Below are positions 1 through 12,985 of a DNA stretch of 64,000 bases, piece after piece. The DNA is taken from assembly GCA_016165875.1 (NCBI GenBank), contig JABBOT010000002.1:37413868-37477867 (forward strand), given 5' to 3'. Under the pieces are notes generated by a model that was not told the origin of the DNA, searched no databases, and saw only the letters and a list, made by a program, of their open reading frames with translations. Numbering within the stretch: position 1 is the first letter of the stretch; each line of letters begins with the position of its first letter. Source of the stretch: Acanthopleura granulata (taxonomy: Eukaryota > Mollusca > Polyplacophora > Chitonida > Chitonidae). A program made the position numbers and the translations under genes.

Positions 1-937
1 GTATTTTTTAAAATTTAATTAAAGGTATTGACTGTAACATTTTTAGATTAATTGGTTTCATATGTCAGTCAATCTTTGTATACGAGTAAAGAAGACATGC
101 TTATACCTAGTCACACCCGCATCAATGAAATAAACTTGACCAAAATAATAACAACTCAGCCTTTGAGACCTACATATTAGAAAAGTGCAGAGCGAGTGTT
201 TAAGTCCTTCCTTATATAAAGTTAGAAATAAAAGCCCCCACTATTTCCTACTGGTCTGTTAGAATAGAAATAAGACATGGCTTGGGGTCCCTCATTAACA
301 AACGGTACACAACTCCAGTCTGCTGTACGTTATTCTACGTGACTTGAACTAGCTACGTTTTATTTCTTAATTGTACATGACCAAAAGTAAAATAAATCTT
401 GAAGTATTGATGGTATTTTCCATTGTCCTATTTTTGAGAATAAGAACTAGCTACCGATGCTCTGGGATAACAGTCACTCCCTTTACACGTATGGGATCAT
501 TTAACCGACTTGTTTCGTTGCTTCTAAACAACACATTATATAAGAAAAGCCGCCTGATCTAAGCAATGAATATAGAATTTTCATATATCTGGCCGTATTG
601 ATCGTATCAAAGACAAAAGTAGATTTATCTTCCGATTACCTTATTTTCGGTCCTTCATCCGTATATACAAGATCAAAATAATAAACATCTCTTGACTTAT
701 CACTCGCCAGCGCCAAATCGATGAGTATGTCAATACAGGTTAAACTGATTTATGCTTATTCGTTTATAGTGGCTATTTTAGAATAAATAAGTCATTTTAT
801 CGACATAAAACAGAAATGCATCACTTTGGCTAGATAGATGCTCATTTTATTCAGTCTGTGAGATGAAAGCAAGGGATAGTGTTTTCTTTGAAATGTGGAT
901 GTCGTTTTAACACATTCTATCATTAAAGCTCATATGG
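1..937. other. AT-rich intergenic sequence, no gene seen
   Basis: I see no exon-like frame, RNA gene or recognised transposon here. The 16-nt string AACAAACGGTACACAA (about 299-314) recurs at about 1082-1097 inside the neighbouring LTR. This may be a stray fragment of the same element or chance. Confidence 0.5.
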
Positions 938-1800
938 TGTAAGGGTATCACTAATCTGAGAGGAAAAATGATAAACTAATGGCTTGTTCAACTCTCAGAC
1001 AGCGATAAATCTTGCACAAGATCGAACACAGAAACATAAAGACGCTTGGTTTAGTTCAATACATTTAATTGAACAAAACAAACAAACGGTACACAAGAAC
1101 AATCCACATAATTACAAAAGTTTCTCTACGGAGATAAAACCCTGATGGAATATCAGACATCTAACGGCAAGTTTATCCGCGTATATAACGAAATCCCCAG
1201 TTCATGGCCTCCAAGTGACGAACAGTCGTCGGTACGGCTCGCGCATCAGGGTTTGTGTCCAGAGTTCGGTCTAAGTACACGTCCCAAGGCGGACTGGGAC
1301 ACCATAGCGTACGTAATCCCGAGCAAGCGGTGTATATTTCCTCGGGCTTGACACAAAGTCACTTTCAAGGGAACTTGCGATAAAAAAGGCGTAATCTCAC
1401 AAAGAGACAATGAGCGATGTAAGCTCCATCATAACGTCTCAAAAAAATGGTAAACCGCGAAACACCACCTCACAAAGTGCAACGTACAGAAAAATGGAAT
1501 ATAAAATGACAATTGTCGAATGTCACGGAGGACAGTCTTCAATAATAAATCCAAGAAATCCTCTCAACTGGACGTAAGTAAATTTGACTGCGAGATTACC
1601 GTTACATCGCCGCTCATACTTGTAGAATAATATAACGAAAATTCCAAATAGTTCCTCTGTGGAATGACACTTAAACACAATAGCCTAGAGAAATTATAGT
1701 GCAGGTGATCATGTATACAAAAATCAAAATATAGGTCAGACAGCGACACAGCTAGCGTTACAAAAGAAAAATAAATATAATCCAATATTTTAAAGAAGGT
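938..1800 (-). mobile_element. Diverged solo LTR of the same family as the element at 39.7-45.1 kb
   Basis: The block begins TGTAAGGGTATCAC and follows the complete LTR at 44,025-45,072 through several stretches: the GATAAACTAATGGC / CAGCGATAAATCTTGCACAAG part, the AATTGAACAAA part, a block near 1380-1560, a GGACGTAAGTAAAT block (1569-1582) and an AATCCAATATTTTAA tail near 1780. The middle (about 1150-1340) is much less similar. No internal retroviral coding sequence adjoins it, so it is best explained as a solo LTR left by LTR-LTR recombination, or as a very old insertion. It is about 860 bp against 1,048 bp for the complete LTR. The right end is eroded, so no target-site duplication could be read. 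The 68-residue open frame at 1145-1351 lies wholly inside the LTR and is not a gene. Confidence 0.7.
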
Positions 1801-4800
1801 TTTGAAAATGGTTAACAATGGTGTCACACATAAAAGTGTCAAAACTGACCCTTCACGGAGCCATGTGGAAACGGCTTTCTGCGTTCCCCTCCTTATATAG
1901 AGTTTGTGGACGGTGGAACAAGGAATCGCTAGGCATTCTGTCTTATGTTCTTAGAGGTCCTTACTCGTACCAACATTATTTAGAAAAAATACGCCCATTA
2001 GTGCAGTGGTGCTGTCAGATTGAATTATATTTTGCTATCCGAACTGATGAAGCCCGTTGGCTGTAGTTAGAAAAGTTGAAAGTGACAGAGACCTGTATTG
2101 TTATCCAAGCAAAAAATGTGTAATGGGGAAGTGCATCTAACCACAAGCCTATGCCGGGCTGTGATGGTCTCTTAACAGAAATGACAGAGGTTTTTCGGCA
2201 GATGACCGTCAGGTAAACCCCACACAATGGCCAGCTGAGCTCTGCACTGGGCAATGTCTAATGAGGAGAGCTTTATGTCTAAATAAAATAAGAAAGGGTT
2301 ATAACAAAGAAAAACTATATATTCAGCAGGGGATATAGAAGGCATCACAGACAAAATAATGGTTAAGTCGATGTCGATGATTTGTAAGTATTTTGCCCTT
2401 GCGTGTTTTGTCTTTGGTATCTTTCTCTTTTCTCTTTAGTTTTTGTCTGCAGGGCGTTTTGTTCCATACACCACCTTACTTACTCCCGACTCGTGACTTT
2501 GCCGGATGATTTATCTGCATTCACTCTTCCATTCACAGCATACCTGTTATTACATTTGTAAAAATCAAAGTCTGTAAAAATCCATTCGCACTAAGTCTAC
2601 GACTACGTACGACCTCTGCGCTCCGTCGCGATTTTTGGATCGAGGTCATTCGAGGCCTGAATTGAAACCCAGGAAAGACTGTTTTTGGACACCGCAGATA
2701 TGCATTGTGACAAGAGCAATGAATGAAGTTTATCAGTGATGCCCCAACGTAGTTCGTATGATTACACTCGACCAATTAAAATTAGTCAATGTTGGTCGTA
2801 ATTGTGCATGTACAAGAACTGCGGGCGACCACCCCAACCCCAGCACGATCGCTGACATGTATGAAAATTGACACATACAAGATTTTCATGTTCATTGCAT
2901 TTCAGAATGGTTTAGGTCTAAACGCCGACCAACTAAAGTGAATCTCCAGAGAAATATGTAAATTATCATGTGAAAAAAGAATAGCAAAGACGCTCCATGA
3001 AAGATCCGATCTAACACATAATAAATGATCAGAATCCATTGGAATGTTCTTTAACGGGATAATGATCTGTTCCTGTGCGTTCCCCAGCGGCGCAAAGAAA
3101 GGTAACTGGATTCCATTCCTCCTCTGTAAAACGTACCGTGCTGGATGACAAACACAATTTATTCTCTACAGCCATGTACGTGTCTTATCTCCAGGGCCAT
3201 ATTATGGATATTCCGAGAAGTGGATATGATGGAAAATTCCGTGGCATACGTATATCAATCATCTATGCTTGATACATTTGTCAAGACGAAGAACTCGATT
3301 GCAACAACTTTAGGTTTTAACCTGACATAGCCTGATTGTCTTCTGTCACTAATCATTTGAACAACCCCTTTGAAACCTTAAAGGTTTGGATGAGATTTGA
3401 GGCTGTAACATGCACTCCTGATGAGTAAAAATGGTAGGACCCATTCGCACACACGCCTATAAGCCGAAAGAATGCATTGCCGATAAATTGAATCGAAAAT
3501 ACCTAATGGCATGCCTTTGACAATGTCTATCACGACAGCGTTTTGGTAACATTATTTCATTAAAACTTTGTCAATTTCAGAATTACTTGTATCACACCTT
3601 GAGCACTTACACACCAGTTGTAAAGGTCATGGTCATTGTGTATTACATCGGAGTGAGTGCATTGTTAATTTAGGAATGTGCCCAAAAAATTTCCGCCCAC
3701 GTAACAGGTTATGATGAAATACCACTAAGTACAAAATGCTCACTTCAGTTTCTAGACAAGTCACGTCTGAAAAATTGCTATTAACATCGCTGCTTTTTTT
3801 TACCTAAAGCGTATACATTGGCATTGTTTAAGCAGTTACATGAACACCTTGAATAACTAACAAGAAACGAGATTTTCATTTGATCCTTTGCCAATTATCA
3901 CACTGTTGTTTCTGCTCTAGCTTTTCTCTGGGTTATATAGCATTACAATCTATTCATTTCAATTGCTAATAACACTTTGAAGTTTATACTGACCTGAAAT
4001 AACCGTAATACAGGCAGTATTATTCTGATCAAGTAAATGATTGAATAATAAAACTCTAGCCCCAAGAAATGTCAAACAGTAGATTATGAGGGCCTGTACC
4101 ACAATGGCTAATCCATAACACGTCACTTTCTAAGCTAGACTCTAAATTATACAAGCTGTTGTAAGTGGTAATGAGGGGAGCGTGTTATTATAATTCTGCT
4201 TGAAAAGCTCCATTTACGAGCGAAATCTTCCTACTTTGCTCACCGACATGAAATTATGATAGCATGTTTACCGGTATTATTATTCTTGCATATTCCGCAA
4301 AGATTTTTAAATTTACCCCTGGCTTTAATTATCTCGTCAGTAAATATGGACGGTGTGTCCAGGCTCTATGGCTTTCTGCTCTGAGTGCATCTTTTGTAAC
4401 AAAATACCGATTTTTCTAGATATATGAACTTGTGATCTAACATGGTACTAGATTTGGACACTGATTACAGGACGCCAGGCGTATGTTTTGGTTCTATTTA
4501 TTTACTTGGTTTCAGTGCGCCTTGACATACATATGACAAGTTCGAGTTACAAGTAATCACCACATTTCTATAACACTGTCAGCTTTCTCAATTTAGTTAC
4601 GCCATCCTTTTCTTCTCTGTTTTGGTGGGAATGCTACGGAAATTATCGAGAATGTCTGCAAAATTGTGACTTGCCACCGGAAAATCAATCATGATGCTAA
4701 TAAAAGACTGGGCTCTTATAGTCATTGTGTTATAAGGCCTATGTTAGAATTGTGAAGCTTTTCCATGGTCACATAACGCAGGCTTCTACTTACCGTTGAT

Positions 4801-7800
4801 CATCATAACGGTTTGAATGGCATCAGACGCCGCTAAGCTATAAACGAAAGGAATCTGTAAGTATTGTGCTCGTTCGTTGTGTACTCTAATAATCACGGTT
4901 TTGTAAGGTTTGATAATTTTATAAAATCGTTTTACCACCGGGGATAATTTAGCTCATGACAATGATAGGAAGGTCGAAACATGGATATATCTTGAGGTGC
5001 TGATGACCTCTCTTAGCTCCGTTGAACACATGGTCAATGCATACAGAACGGACATACGTGCGATGAACAAGAGTCTGACATTCGTAATTTGTTAGCAAAC
5101 ATTCATATCATCCAGTGGGGAGAATTATTTTTGCTTGGAAGCTTGTTATAAGTGTAACTGTACGATTTCCAGTCAGAAAGCTTCAGAAAAGCAAGTATCG
5201 TATTTGTCGGTCGGACCTGACTGGCGAGCAGGTTGTGCACCCAAGCGACAACGCCAAGCTATCGGTGTCTAATGTAGCACGTTTTTTATGTGTTTATAAT
5301 GAGTTCTCTAGCTATGGCTGCTTTGAAATGTCAAAGTTGCCTTTAGCCTAGCTTCTGGTTAAATACAGGCGGGCTTTACTGATGGCTTCTAATGATGCAA
5401 GGGTCGGTTGTCGTCTGACGACAAGGACACACAGAAGACAAAGACGCAAGTCACCAGAAGGGAACAGTGTGTAAGAGAAAAAACAACTCTTCCCAGCTAG
5501 GGAGCAATACATGACAAACAAGACACCGGGGAATGTTCCCGAGCGGTAACGGATAAGGTTGAGTAACAGGGCAGCTAACAAGGACATTTTGTGAGATGCT
5601 TGGATTGCCGTAAACTCTATCTTGTTGTAAACTTTAGCACTGGGGAAAAACTAGACGGTGATGTATTTTTTGTTTTCTGAATGTGATTTAGGACGAGATG
5701 CTCTTTACATCGTAAAGCGATATTTTTTCATCGCCTAGCGTCTCAACGGGGGATAATGCACTAGCACACACGACAGAGGTCTTTCTATATATTAATCTTG
5801 GTAATCCATTTATGGGTCCCAAACTCATCTTGAAACGGAAATGCTGGGTTTTCTAACACAAAAACCTTTTCGGGTCATAAATCCTGTCAGGCATGATCCA
5901 AATCTGTGCTTACAACAAACAGATTATAAAAAACAATAAATGTTACAGGGTTAGGTGAACAACGACTAGCTCGAGTGAACTATCGTGCAAAAAGCTACTT
6001 TTCTTGCCATACCGTTCTCATATTGCAAGAGAAAAAACGCATTTCCTGCATTTTATTTTGCCTATCGTGAACGTTAAAAAATTAATCATGGCTATATTTA
6101 AAGTCTCATATAATTTTTTTTACAATGTTAGCTCTAGATGCATCTTTAGATTTCGCTATGTATATAACAGTCGGTTTAAATCATTTGACCTGTATTTACT
6201 TGTAGCTTTATGTGAACTTTCGGTTGATAGACGACCACTACCTTAATGTATCTTTCTGGCTTTGTTTGTCCGGCCATTGGCGCTGCGTGATAAACTATTA
6301 TCGACACAATTCTTTAGAGCCAAAAACATCCGCAAATTTGTAATGTACATATTCCTCTGAAAGCACAGCAAATATAAAATACGTCGCTAAATATTTCCCG
6401 AAAAGAAGTTCATAGTCTTTCCGGAGTTATTGCGATACACGTGTAGCAAATATAAACTGCTTGCGCAATTGTTGTGTCAATAACGAATGTACAGCTGTCC
6501 AGTGTTATTTGTATTATAGTGATTGTTTACTTAGGCTTTACACATTTGTACAATAAATGTAATGTGATCTCTATCTCCTACCTGTGAGCACAAATACCAT
6601 TAACTGAATTCTTTGTAGTTATAAATTCTATAGATTTTCTGTGTCCCAAAAATTAATATATTTTCCTAAATTCTTCCTAAATACCAAAGCCAGAGAGCAG
6701 GACAAACTGAGGAGTCTGCACGTCTGAAGGTAGGTCTGTACAGATCTTGTCATCTCTCAGAGGGCTATCAAGTACAGTTGCTGAAAATTTCACAGAGGGA
6801 AGGTATCCAGCTGAGTAAAACCGATATTCATAACAGGCTCTGTTGAAATATCACAAATAGTGACAAGGAACAGCCAACTACATTAGAAAGTTGTGGAAGC
6901 AGTCGCTATGACAACTTTTACTAAGGGGTCTGATAAGTGATATGGTATTGCTCAACGGCCCTTGAATGTAATCTTATACACATTGCAAATCGCATGTCTC
7001 AGTTGCTTTGATCAGAATCTATTGGCTGGATTGGTAACGACGTTTTCATCAAAGACACCGGTCAGCATTAAGTATAAGTTGACTCAGTGTCGGTTTATCA
7101 GGGGGTAACTATAAGGGCGCTCATTCAAAGAGTGATTGTAGGAAGTAATGCGGCTAAGGAATATAAGATATGCGATTCCAACCACGAGACAAAGGAGTCC
7201 GGGGCTCAGTACCAGCAGTGCACAGGGAATTTGTAGAATTTCCTGATTTCCTTGTTCACGTGACATTGGTAACAATAAGTTGCATTTGGCAGGCCATTTG
7301 CATTGTCTGGCGTTCATTGCAGACGACTTACGATCCACAAATGAGGCGTCAGGATGCATTCGATCTTCTAAGCAAAGTGTCGGGAGTTTAGTTCTTTATT
7401 CATAAACTGACGACCCTCAACGCATAACTGAAAATGGTCTTAAACAACGACAACATGGAGTTGACTAAAGTCAACAAAATAAATAAGTACTAATGTTAGT
7501 AATCAACACAAATATACATGTGAATGGCTTGTAATGTAAACCGGAGGGCGATTACCCTGGTTTATTCGTATAAACCTTAGTTTATCGGTTTTGGAAAATT
7601 TAAATCTTGTCGACCGTCGTTGAAAAGGTTCGAAAAAAGTCTAGAAAATACCAACAGAAAATGTAAATGTCGTCAAATTATAATACAGGTGTTAAGATTT
7701 AGCTTTTCATTTAGGGCCAAACCTGCATGTTTGTGTTGGTTGCTTAACTCCGACTTGCCAAACGCTGCTGAGTACTGTAGGAAATTAAGCCAAATATGAA

Positions 7801-8130
7801 CATACTCGAGCTAGTTTGCTGAACTACTGTACACAGTTACTGCTATTCACTTGAATTGTCTGTTTGGTTGCGCTTTCCAGAATTTCACTCGACTATTTAA
7901 TATTGATGCTTATTTAAAAGTTCATGTGATCTATGTGAAATCTTTAATGCAAGCAGATATACATTTATGCCATGAGGAACAATCCACCCGTTGTTATATA
8001 AATAATATTTGAACAAAAATTTCATCAACATTTCGTTCCAAATATTGTTTCACGCATTGAAAACTGGCTTGTTGAATAAAATACCTACGCGCTCTCTGGG
8101 TCAACACTAATCACCAACAGGTTAGCCAGA
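1801..8130. other. Single-copy region without a recognisable gene
   Basis: About 6.3 kb in which I found no conserved frame, RNA gene or transposon. All open frames are short (under 95 codons). Unlike the sequence to its right, it shares no long similarity with the rest of the window. One hydrophobic frame at 7084-7359 is described separately. Confidence 0.5.
7084..7359 (-). CDS. Possible 3'-terminal exon with one transmembrane segment
   Basis: This is a 91-codon minus-strand frame. Its last 50 or so residues contain a continuous hydrophobic run of about 24 residues (core LLVLSPGLLCLVVGIAYLIF), then SRITSYN and a short polar tail ending PYSYPLINRH before the stop. That is the shape of a C-terminal membrane anchor with a short tail. 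The first part (SFVDRKSSAMNARQCKWP) looks random, so if the exon is real its acceptor would lie near 7250. No strong polypyrimidine-AG acceptor or AATAAA is visible. There is no second copy in the window to test conservation. It could equally be a chance frame. Confidence 0.2.
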   Translation of the reverse strand: MHPDASFVDRKSSAMNARQCKWPAKCNLLLPMSREQGNQEILQIPCALLVLSPGLLCLVVGIAYLIFLSRITSYNHSLNERPYSYPLINRH

Positions 8131-8194
8131 ACGATGAATGAATGATTACGTTTAACGCTACTTCAGCAACATTTCAGCCATATTGCGGCGAGGT
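8131..8194. repeat. SINE/MITE-tail type repeat fragment
   Basis: AATGAATGAATGATTACG followed by TTTAACGCTAC and CATTTCAGCCATATTG matches the stretch at 61,960-62,020. It also resembles the 'gtttaacgtcgtacttatcag' stretch at 27,640-27,665. Such 'ttaacgccacact...cagccatat' tails are common at the 3' end of short mollusc repeats (from memory). It marks the left limit of repeat X1. Confidence 0.45.
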
Positions 8195-8343
8195 TAACCA
8201 GAAGAAAATCGATGTGGAGTAATTAGTAAAAGAGCGATGTTTAAAATTTCGAGATTACGTACAGACGTAACAGACGTTGTTAGAGAGCCTAATCACCGCT
8301 ATAAGCAATTACCTGAGTTATTTCAGGGATAGAAGGTCGGTGT

Positions 8344-8380
8344 GGGGGGGGGGGGTTGAGAGGGGACTGAGGAGGAGGGA
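8344..8380 (+). other. G-rich tract, 12 consecutive G then GGGG / GGAGGAGGG
   Basis: A run of 12 G is followed by short G groups. The homologous spot is also G-rich in X2 (about 14,018-14,044: GTGGGGGAGGGGGGCGAGG) and X3 (about 15,750-15,770: GTGGGGAGGAGGTGG). It has G-quadruplex potential. Retention in three copies may only reflect inheritance. Confidence 0.6.
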
Positions 8381-9079
8381 GTTGTTCTCCACAGAGTCTG
8401 ATCACGCCACGTTTTAAAAGAAATTAATTGTGCATGGTGGATTCCGACGCCAAATTGACCTCAGACATTTAGGTATGCAAGGAGAGAGATATTTTAAAAA
8501 TTGACCCTGCGCGATAACGAATAACTTCGTGTGCTATGCGGCAACTCCTGTGTGGATACCAAAAAAGAGGAGATTACGTGTGGCCACAGCTAGCTTGTCT
8601 TACTGTTAACATCTTAGCCAAAGATCGATGGCGAATAATCGTCTTGCTTTTCTCATTTCCCCGCAATGTTCTTCTATATTGAATTGAACCACTGCGCACT
8701 TTACCTCTCCTGCTCAGCGGTGTTAGACTTTGTCGTCGGGTAATGGGTATTTTATTGTGGCATATCAGACATGAGAAATGCCACGTAGGTAATGTGTTCT
8801 GGTCAGAGTACAGGTTGACGAGGCTTCTGATCGTTGAGCGCGTATGGCAGGGATTCTGAACAGGGAAAGCATCGAGTCGCTAACACTGGGTCACATTAAT
8901 AATGTTGGCCAGTAAGGAGTTGATGGAGTGCATCCCTCGAGTTAAAGCCACGGGATCAAAACCCGGTTGGGTTAAGTGAACGGAAAATAAAGTCAACAAC
9001 CATGATATTTTATTGGTTTCACAGTCGGCAAACATGGATTGCTATGAGCATTTCTCGATCATCACTGATAACACATTGC

Positions 9080-9099
9080 GGAATGGGATATCCCATTCC
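9080..9099. other. Perfect 20-bp palindrome
   Basis: GGAATGGGATATCCCATTCC is its own reverse complement. It lies in the X1-specific segment. No function can be assigned. Confidence 0.9.
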
Positions 9100-12000
9100 A
9101 CTAAGACAGTCTTCTGGGACTTTAAACCTAGAAAAGAAGAACTTTTTTCCATTTATTAGGGTATAACCGCCCGAAAACATGACAAGAGTTGTGTATGTCA
9201 AAAATCCTTGACCGCACCGTAATCAGCAATCAATCAGTCAATCAATCAGTCGCCAAGAAGACAGTGTCCTGATATGAAAGATTCACAGTTCATTTCGCCA
9301 GAAGCACACTGCTCCTACGCGTAATCTGTCTTGTCAGTAACATTTATAGCAAGGTAGTTAGAAGGCAGGTCGAGGCGTCATGTAGTAGCTCTGAAACTCG
9401 ATTTGCCACAGACTAACGGTAGCTCTGGCCTCTACTGATCGGTCGTTTAACCAATGAGGTCGCGTGTGAGTTGAGTCCGTTGAGCCAAGTTTGTCATTGT
9501 TTGCCGTTGTTCAGTTTGGCACTTACAAAAATGGTACTGACAGTCAACAGTCTTAAGCCGGGCAGCACGATCCCCCGACAATGCACAGACGCCGGTGTGG
9601 ACAATTGTGATCTCTATGCAAAAAGGTCATCATGTTACAAGCACAATGGGCCAAACTGACAATCAACCAGTGTCGACATTTCAGAGAATAAGAGGAATAC
9701 ATTTCATCCCAATCTTTTCTTTCTTTTCCACAAAATGCAACGATACAGTGTTGACAGCTGCCCACAGACAACTTGCTGGGCACAAGTAATATTTAAAAAA
9801 AACATATAATTAAAATAATTTAAATAATCCTTGGTCATTCCATAAAACTCCTGCTGAGAATAAAATTGATACATGAGTAGTTTTATTATGTAACTACACA
9901 GATTTTCTTTATTATTATTTTTGTTTGTCTTTTAAAGCTCACAAATTCCCTCATGTCATGACGGCAAATCGACCTACCAAACACTATTGCAAACCCAGGT
10001 CACACTATCTTACAGTGATTCCCCATAGTTCCACTGCAAGAAGTAATGAGTTATTTCTGTGTTTACACAAACAATTTGATGACAGTTTAAAAAACGAGAA
10101 AAGACGTGTTATATCACAATGAGTTCGTTAATGGAAAAAGCAATGTAAGATCGGCTCCGGCCGGCTATATTTACCAAACACCATTCCTTCAATGTGATGT
10201 CATTGTTGTATGACCTCGCAGGGTGTGTATCGTCCGTGGAACAGATGTATATATACACAGGCATTTTAAAGAGGCTCTTCACCAGATTCACCTAGCAGGC
10301 TGACTAACTTTTAAACGATCTGTTGTTCTAGATATCATACGCCTTGGCCCCATGAGATCGTTTTTATTGTGCAAATACCTGCATAGTCAGAAGGGTTTCA
10401 GAGATAGGAAACGTCAGCTTGAACTACTTCAATGCAAGGTATAAAAAAAAACCCAGTCGTGTTAGTGATATGAGCGACTTAACACAGACTGAATGCAGCA
10501 TTGTTCGGGCAAGTAATAAGTCAAGAGCTTAATGGGGCCCCTGTCCAATAAAGAATGTTGAAACAAAGTGGCTACTGTCATCTCCGCTATAGTAAAACAG
10601 TCAGCGGTAAAGAGGGTACATTGTGCTAGCTGTGTCCCTGGAGGGTAATCAGAAACAAATAATAATGAAACTGTGTTACAGTCTAAACTGACCGGCTTAT
10701 CTATAGGGATACCCTAATATTAACATGCTTACGCCAAAAAAAAAATGAAAATTGACCAAACAATTATTTTTGCAAAATTGCTTTAAGAAAATCAGTCTAC
10801 TGCAAAGAGGGTGCAAGTGAGATGCCGGCGAAGTGTCAAATTAACTTTGATTAACTTTAACAAATGATTGCAAAACGTAAGAAAAGAATCTGTGAAAAAT
10901 TGGAATTGTTTTTGTGGCTAAGTCTTCAATAGCAAGAAAACTGTCGTCACTGTAACATGCCCTGTATTCTTGGCTTCCTAAAGACGTCTTCGTGGAGTGT
11001 AAGAGATATGGTAGTGTAGAAAGCAATACAATGGCATCTTGTGAAATGTTATTATTGGTGTAAACTCTACCTGGCAGTAAACCTGTCCAATACAAGATCT
11101 AAGAGGAAAGGTTTTCTTCGCAGCGACTACAGACAACGTAATTTGTTAACCCACTTTTTTCAACCTAGAGTGCAGCTTTCCTGGGCGAACAATGCATTAG
11201 TGCACACAACGTACATGTGTGATACATGCTGCCAGAACATACACTGCCGTAAAAGACAGGGGAGGATGGATGTAGCGCCAAAGAGTGCCTCGTCAATCCA
11301 CATTTCAAAACATTTTCATTCTACGTGGTCAACCCAAAGGCGAAGTTGACATCAACTGTTTCGACACGCAAGAAGCACGAATGAAATGGCGATGCGCGAT
11401 AACAGGTTCCTATGATGCGCGGCAATGCTGTGGCGATGCCAAAGGAAGTTATATGTGGCTAAAGCTTTTACTGTTAACCTCTTAGCCAAAGAACTGTAAC
11501 ACTGCCCACTTTACAGCATATGTGAAAATGATAAAGTGTTTTGACTTTATTTTTGAATATTGGAATCCAACGTGTAAAGTTGTAAGAGAGTTTCTTTCTT
11601 TGTATTCTTTTTGTATACTTCATTCAGTAAAAGCTATATATTGATTGATTCACAACAAATATAAGACAGCTACAATTTTAAAAAAATTGCCGAGCTTTTG
11701 TATGCCATTAGGAAATTAGTCAGACAAAAGATACAGTAAAAAAGTCACAACACCTCTTTAAGTCTTGAGCACTAAAAGCAATATCCTCTTAGATATATCG
11801 ATTATCAGCTGTCAGTAAGTGGTTTGCTACCAACAATTGTGTCATAAATCTGACAGCATCTGGGTTCAGTGGGTGTGGGGGCAGGTGAGTACAGACAGTT
11901 AGAGGGGCCCATAGGTGAAATCCGTAACACAGACACAACCGATGTAAACAAGTCGAAATTCAAAACAAGTTTACTAACACATAATAGTCTTGTCATTCAA

Positions 12001-12621
12001 AAAGATATTACCATAGAAAAGAGGTTTCAGACACCCAATGCCCATTCACAAAGCTCAACGTGCCATTCTTCCCCAAATGGAATTATCGTACGATTGCGGA
12101 AGATGATATGGCCTGAATGACGGTTTCATATAAGATGTGCGACAGAACGTGTAAATCAGAAAAGCTTTTCACAAAAAAGGTCTTAAACGCATTGGATATG
12201 GCTTACCATTAATCATTCTCTCCAGACAACACGTGTGTCTTGAGATAGCTAAAATCTACCAACCCCACATGGCAGTCCATGTTGTCCATTTGCTACCGTG
12301 TTACGGGGAGGTAAGTACTTCTATCTAGAATAAATACCCTTTAACCCATCTATCCAAACCATGGTATGACCGCAACTTGGAATGTTAAAACTTTTGAGGA
12401 TTGCCTGAAAGCCGACTAAAGCACCCACATTTGTTGTGACGCCCTACGGGAAAGTTAAAAAATTGCATTTGTTTGCCGACGCGAAATATTGGTGATTCTG
12501 TCTCCTCTGAGCCACACCTTTCAAGTCACCCACATTTGGTCAGCCAAACTAGGATCAGCTTCGTGATTGCTGCGGAGTGTTACTGAAACAAAGCGGGGTG
12601 TAACAACAACACCGATCAAAT

Positions 12622-12658
12622 ATGATTTCCTACCAGATGATACTTGGTAGGAAATCAT
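12622..12658. other. 14-bp perfect inverted repeat (snap-back), 9-nt loop
   Basis: ATGATTTCCTACCA (12,622-12,635), a 9-nt spacer, then the exact reverse complement TGGTAGGAAATCAT (12,645-12,658). The right arm is sequence conserved in the paralogues (D3 30,501 onward). Similarity to D3 stops at the loop, and the left arm is an inverted copy of the right. This is what template switching at a rearrangement breakpoint would leave. Confidence 0.85.
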
Positions 12659-12730
12659 CAAGCATGTCTTCTTCATCTATAGACAATTTATCCAAAGGCA
12701 GTTTACAAATCAATGACTCATTAAGTTTGC
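12640..12730 (-). pseudogene. Pseudo-exon e6, D1 copy (truncated)
   Basis: Minus-strand translation gives ICKLPLDKLSIDEEDMLDDF followed by LPS. It aligns with ICELTLDALYIDKEDMLDDF then LPP in D3. The rest of the exon is missing: the copy ends at the hairpin breakpoint at 12,645. The protein family is not recognised. Confidence 0.5.
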
Positions 12731-12889
12731 TTAACTTTATCTTCCTGCATATGAAATGATTGATGTACTCCTGGTGTTTTTTTAATAACTTCACATTTTT
12801 TCCCAAACTTCACACTAATTAAACATTATTTTAAAATTCTGTTTTTAAAAACATTAGTTCTCCGATATTATGCAAGTCTCTGTGGAGAA

Positions 12890-12985
12890 TTGACAAATGA
12901 ACACACATTTGGAGTAAGGCATCCGCGAAAATGAGGTGTGCAATCACGATAGACGAAAAATTAAACACGTACACAAACTATGTCC
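12890..12985 (-). pseudogene. Pseudo-exon e5, D1 copy
   Basis: On the minus strand a pyrimidine-rich tract runs into TTGTTTTAAG, then the exon starts GGACA. The same junction occurs in D2 (21,212), D3 (31,805) and D4 (46,822). In phase 2 the frame reads FVYVFNFSSIVIAHLIFADA after an early in-frame TAG. IAHLIFADAL matches PAHLIFMDTL in D2. Function unknown. Confidence 0.45.

Larger units (their letters stand above)
8195..9550. repeat. Repeat X1 (first of three ~1.7-kb X units)
   Basis: From CAGAAGAAAATCGATGTGG onward the sequence parallels 13,852 onward (X2) and 15,573 onward (X3). Shared landmarks are the region of GAGCCTAATCACCGCTATAAGC, a G-rich tract, the TACGTGTGG...CTAGC...GTTAAC...CTTAGCCAAAGATCGATGG block (8575-8632), and a CCAATGAGGTCGCGTGTG block (9452-9469). 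A segment at about 9010-9435 has no clear counterpart in X2 or X3. No coding frame is kept across the three copies. Confidence 0.7.

Noticed and set aside
299..1097. Identical 16-nt string at about 299 and 1082 as terminal repeats of an element
   Set aside because: Too short, no further similarity on either side, and the second copy lies inside the LTR.
1145..1351. 68-codon frame with protein-like composition
   Set aside because: Lies inside the solo LTR; the corresponding part of the complete LTR has no such frame.
9224..9252. CAAT/CAGT repeats as a possible CRISPR or regulatory array
   Set aside because: A short imperfect tetranucleotide microsatellite without spacers. Nothing in the window resembles a prokaryotic system.
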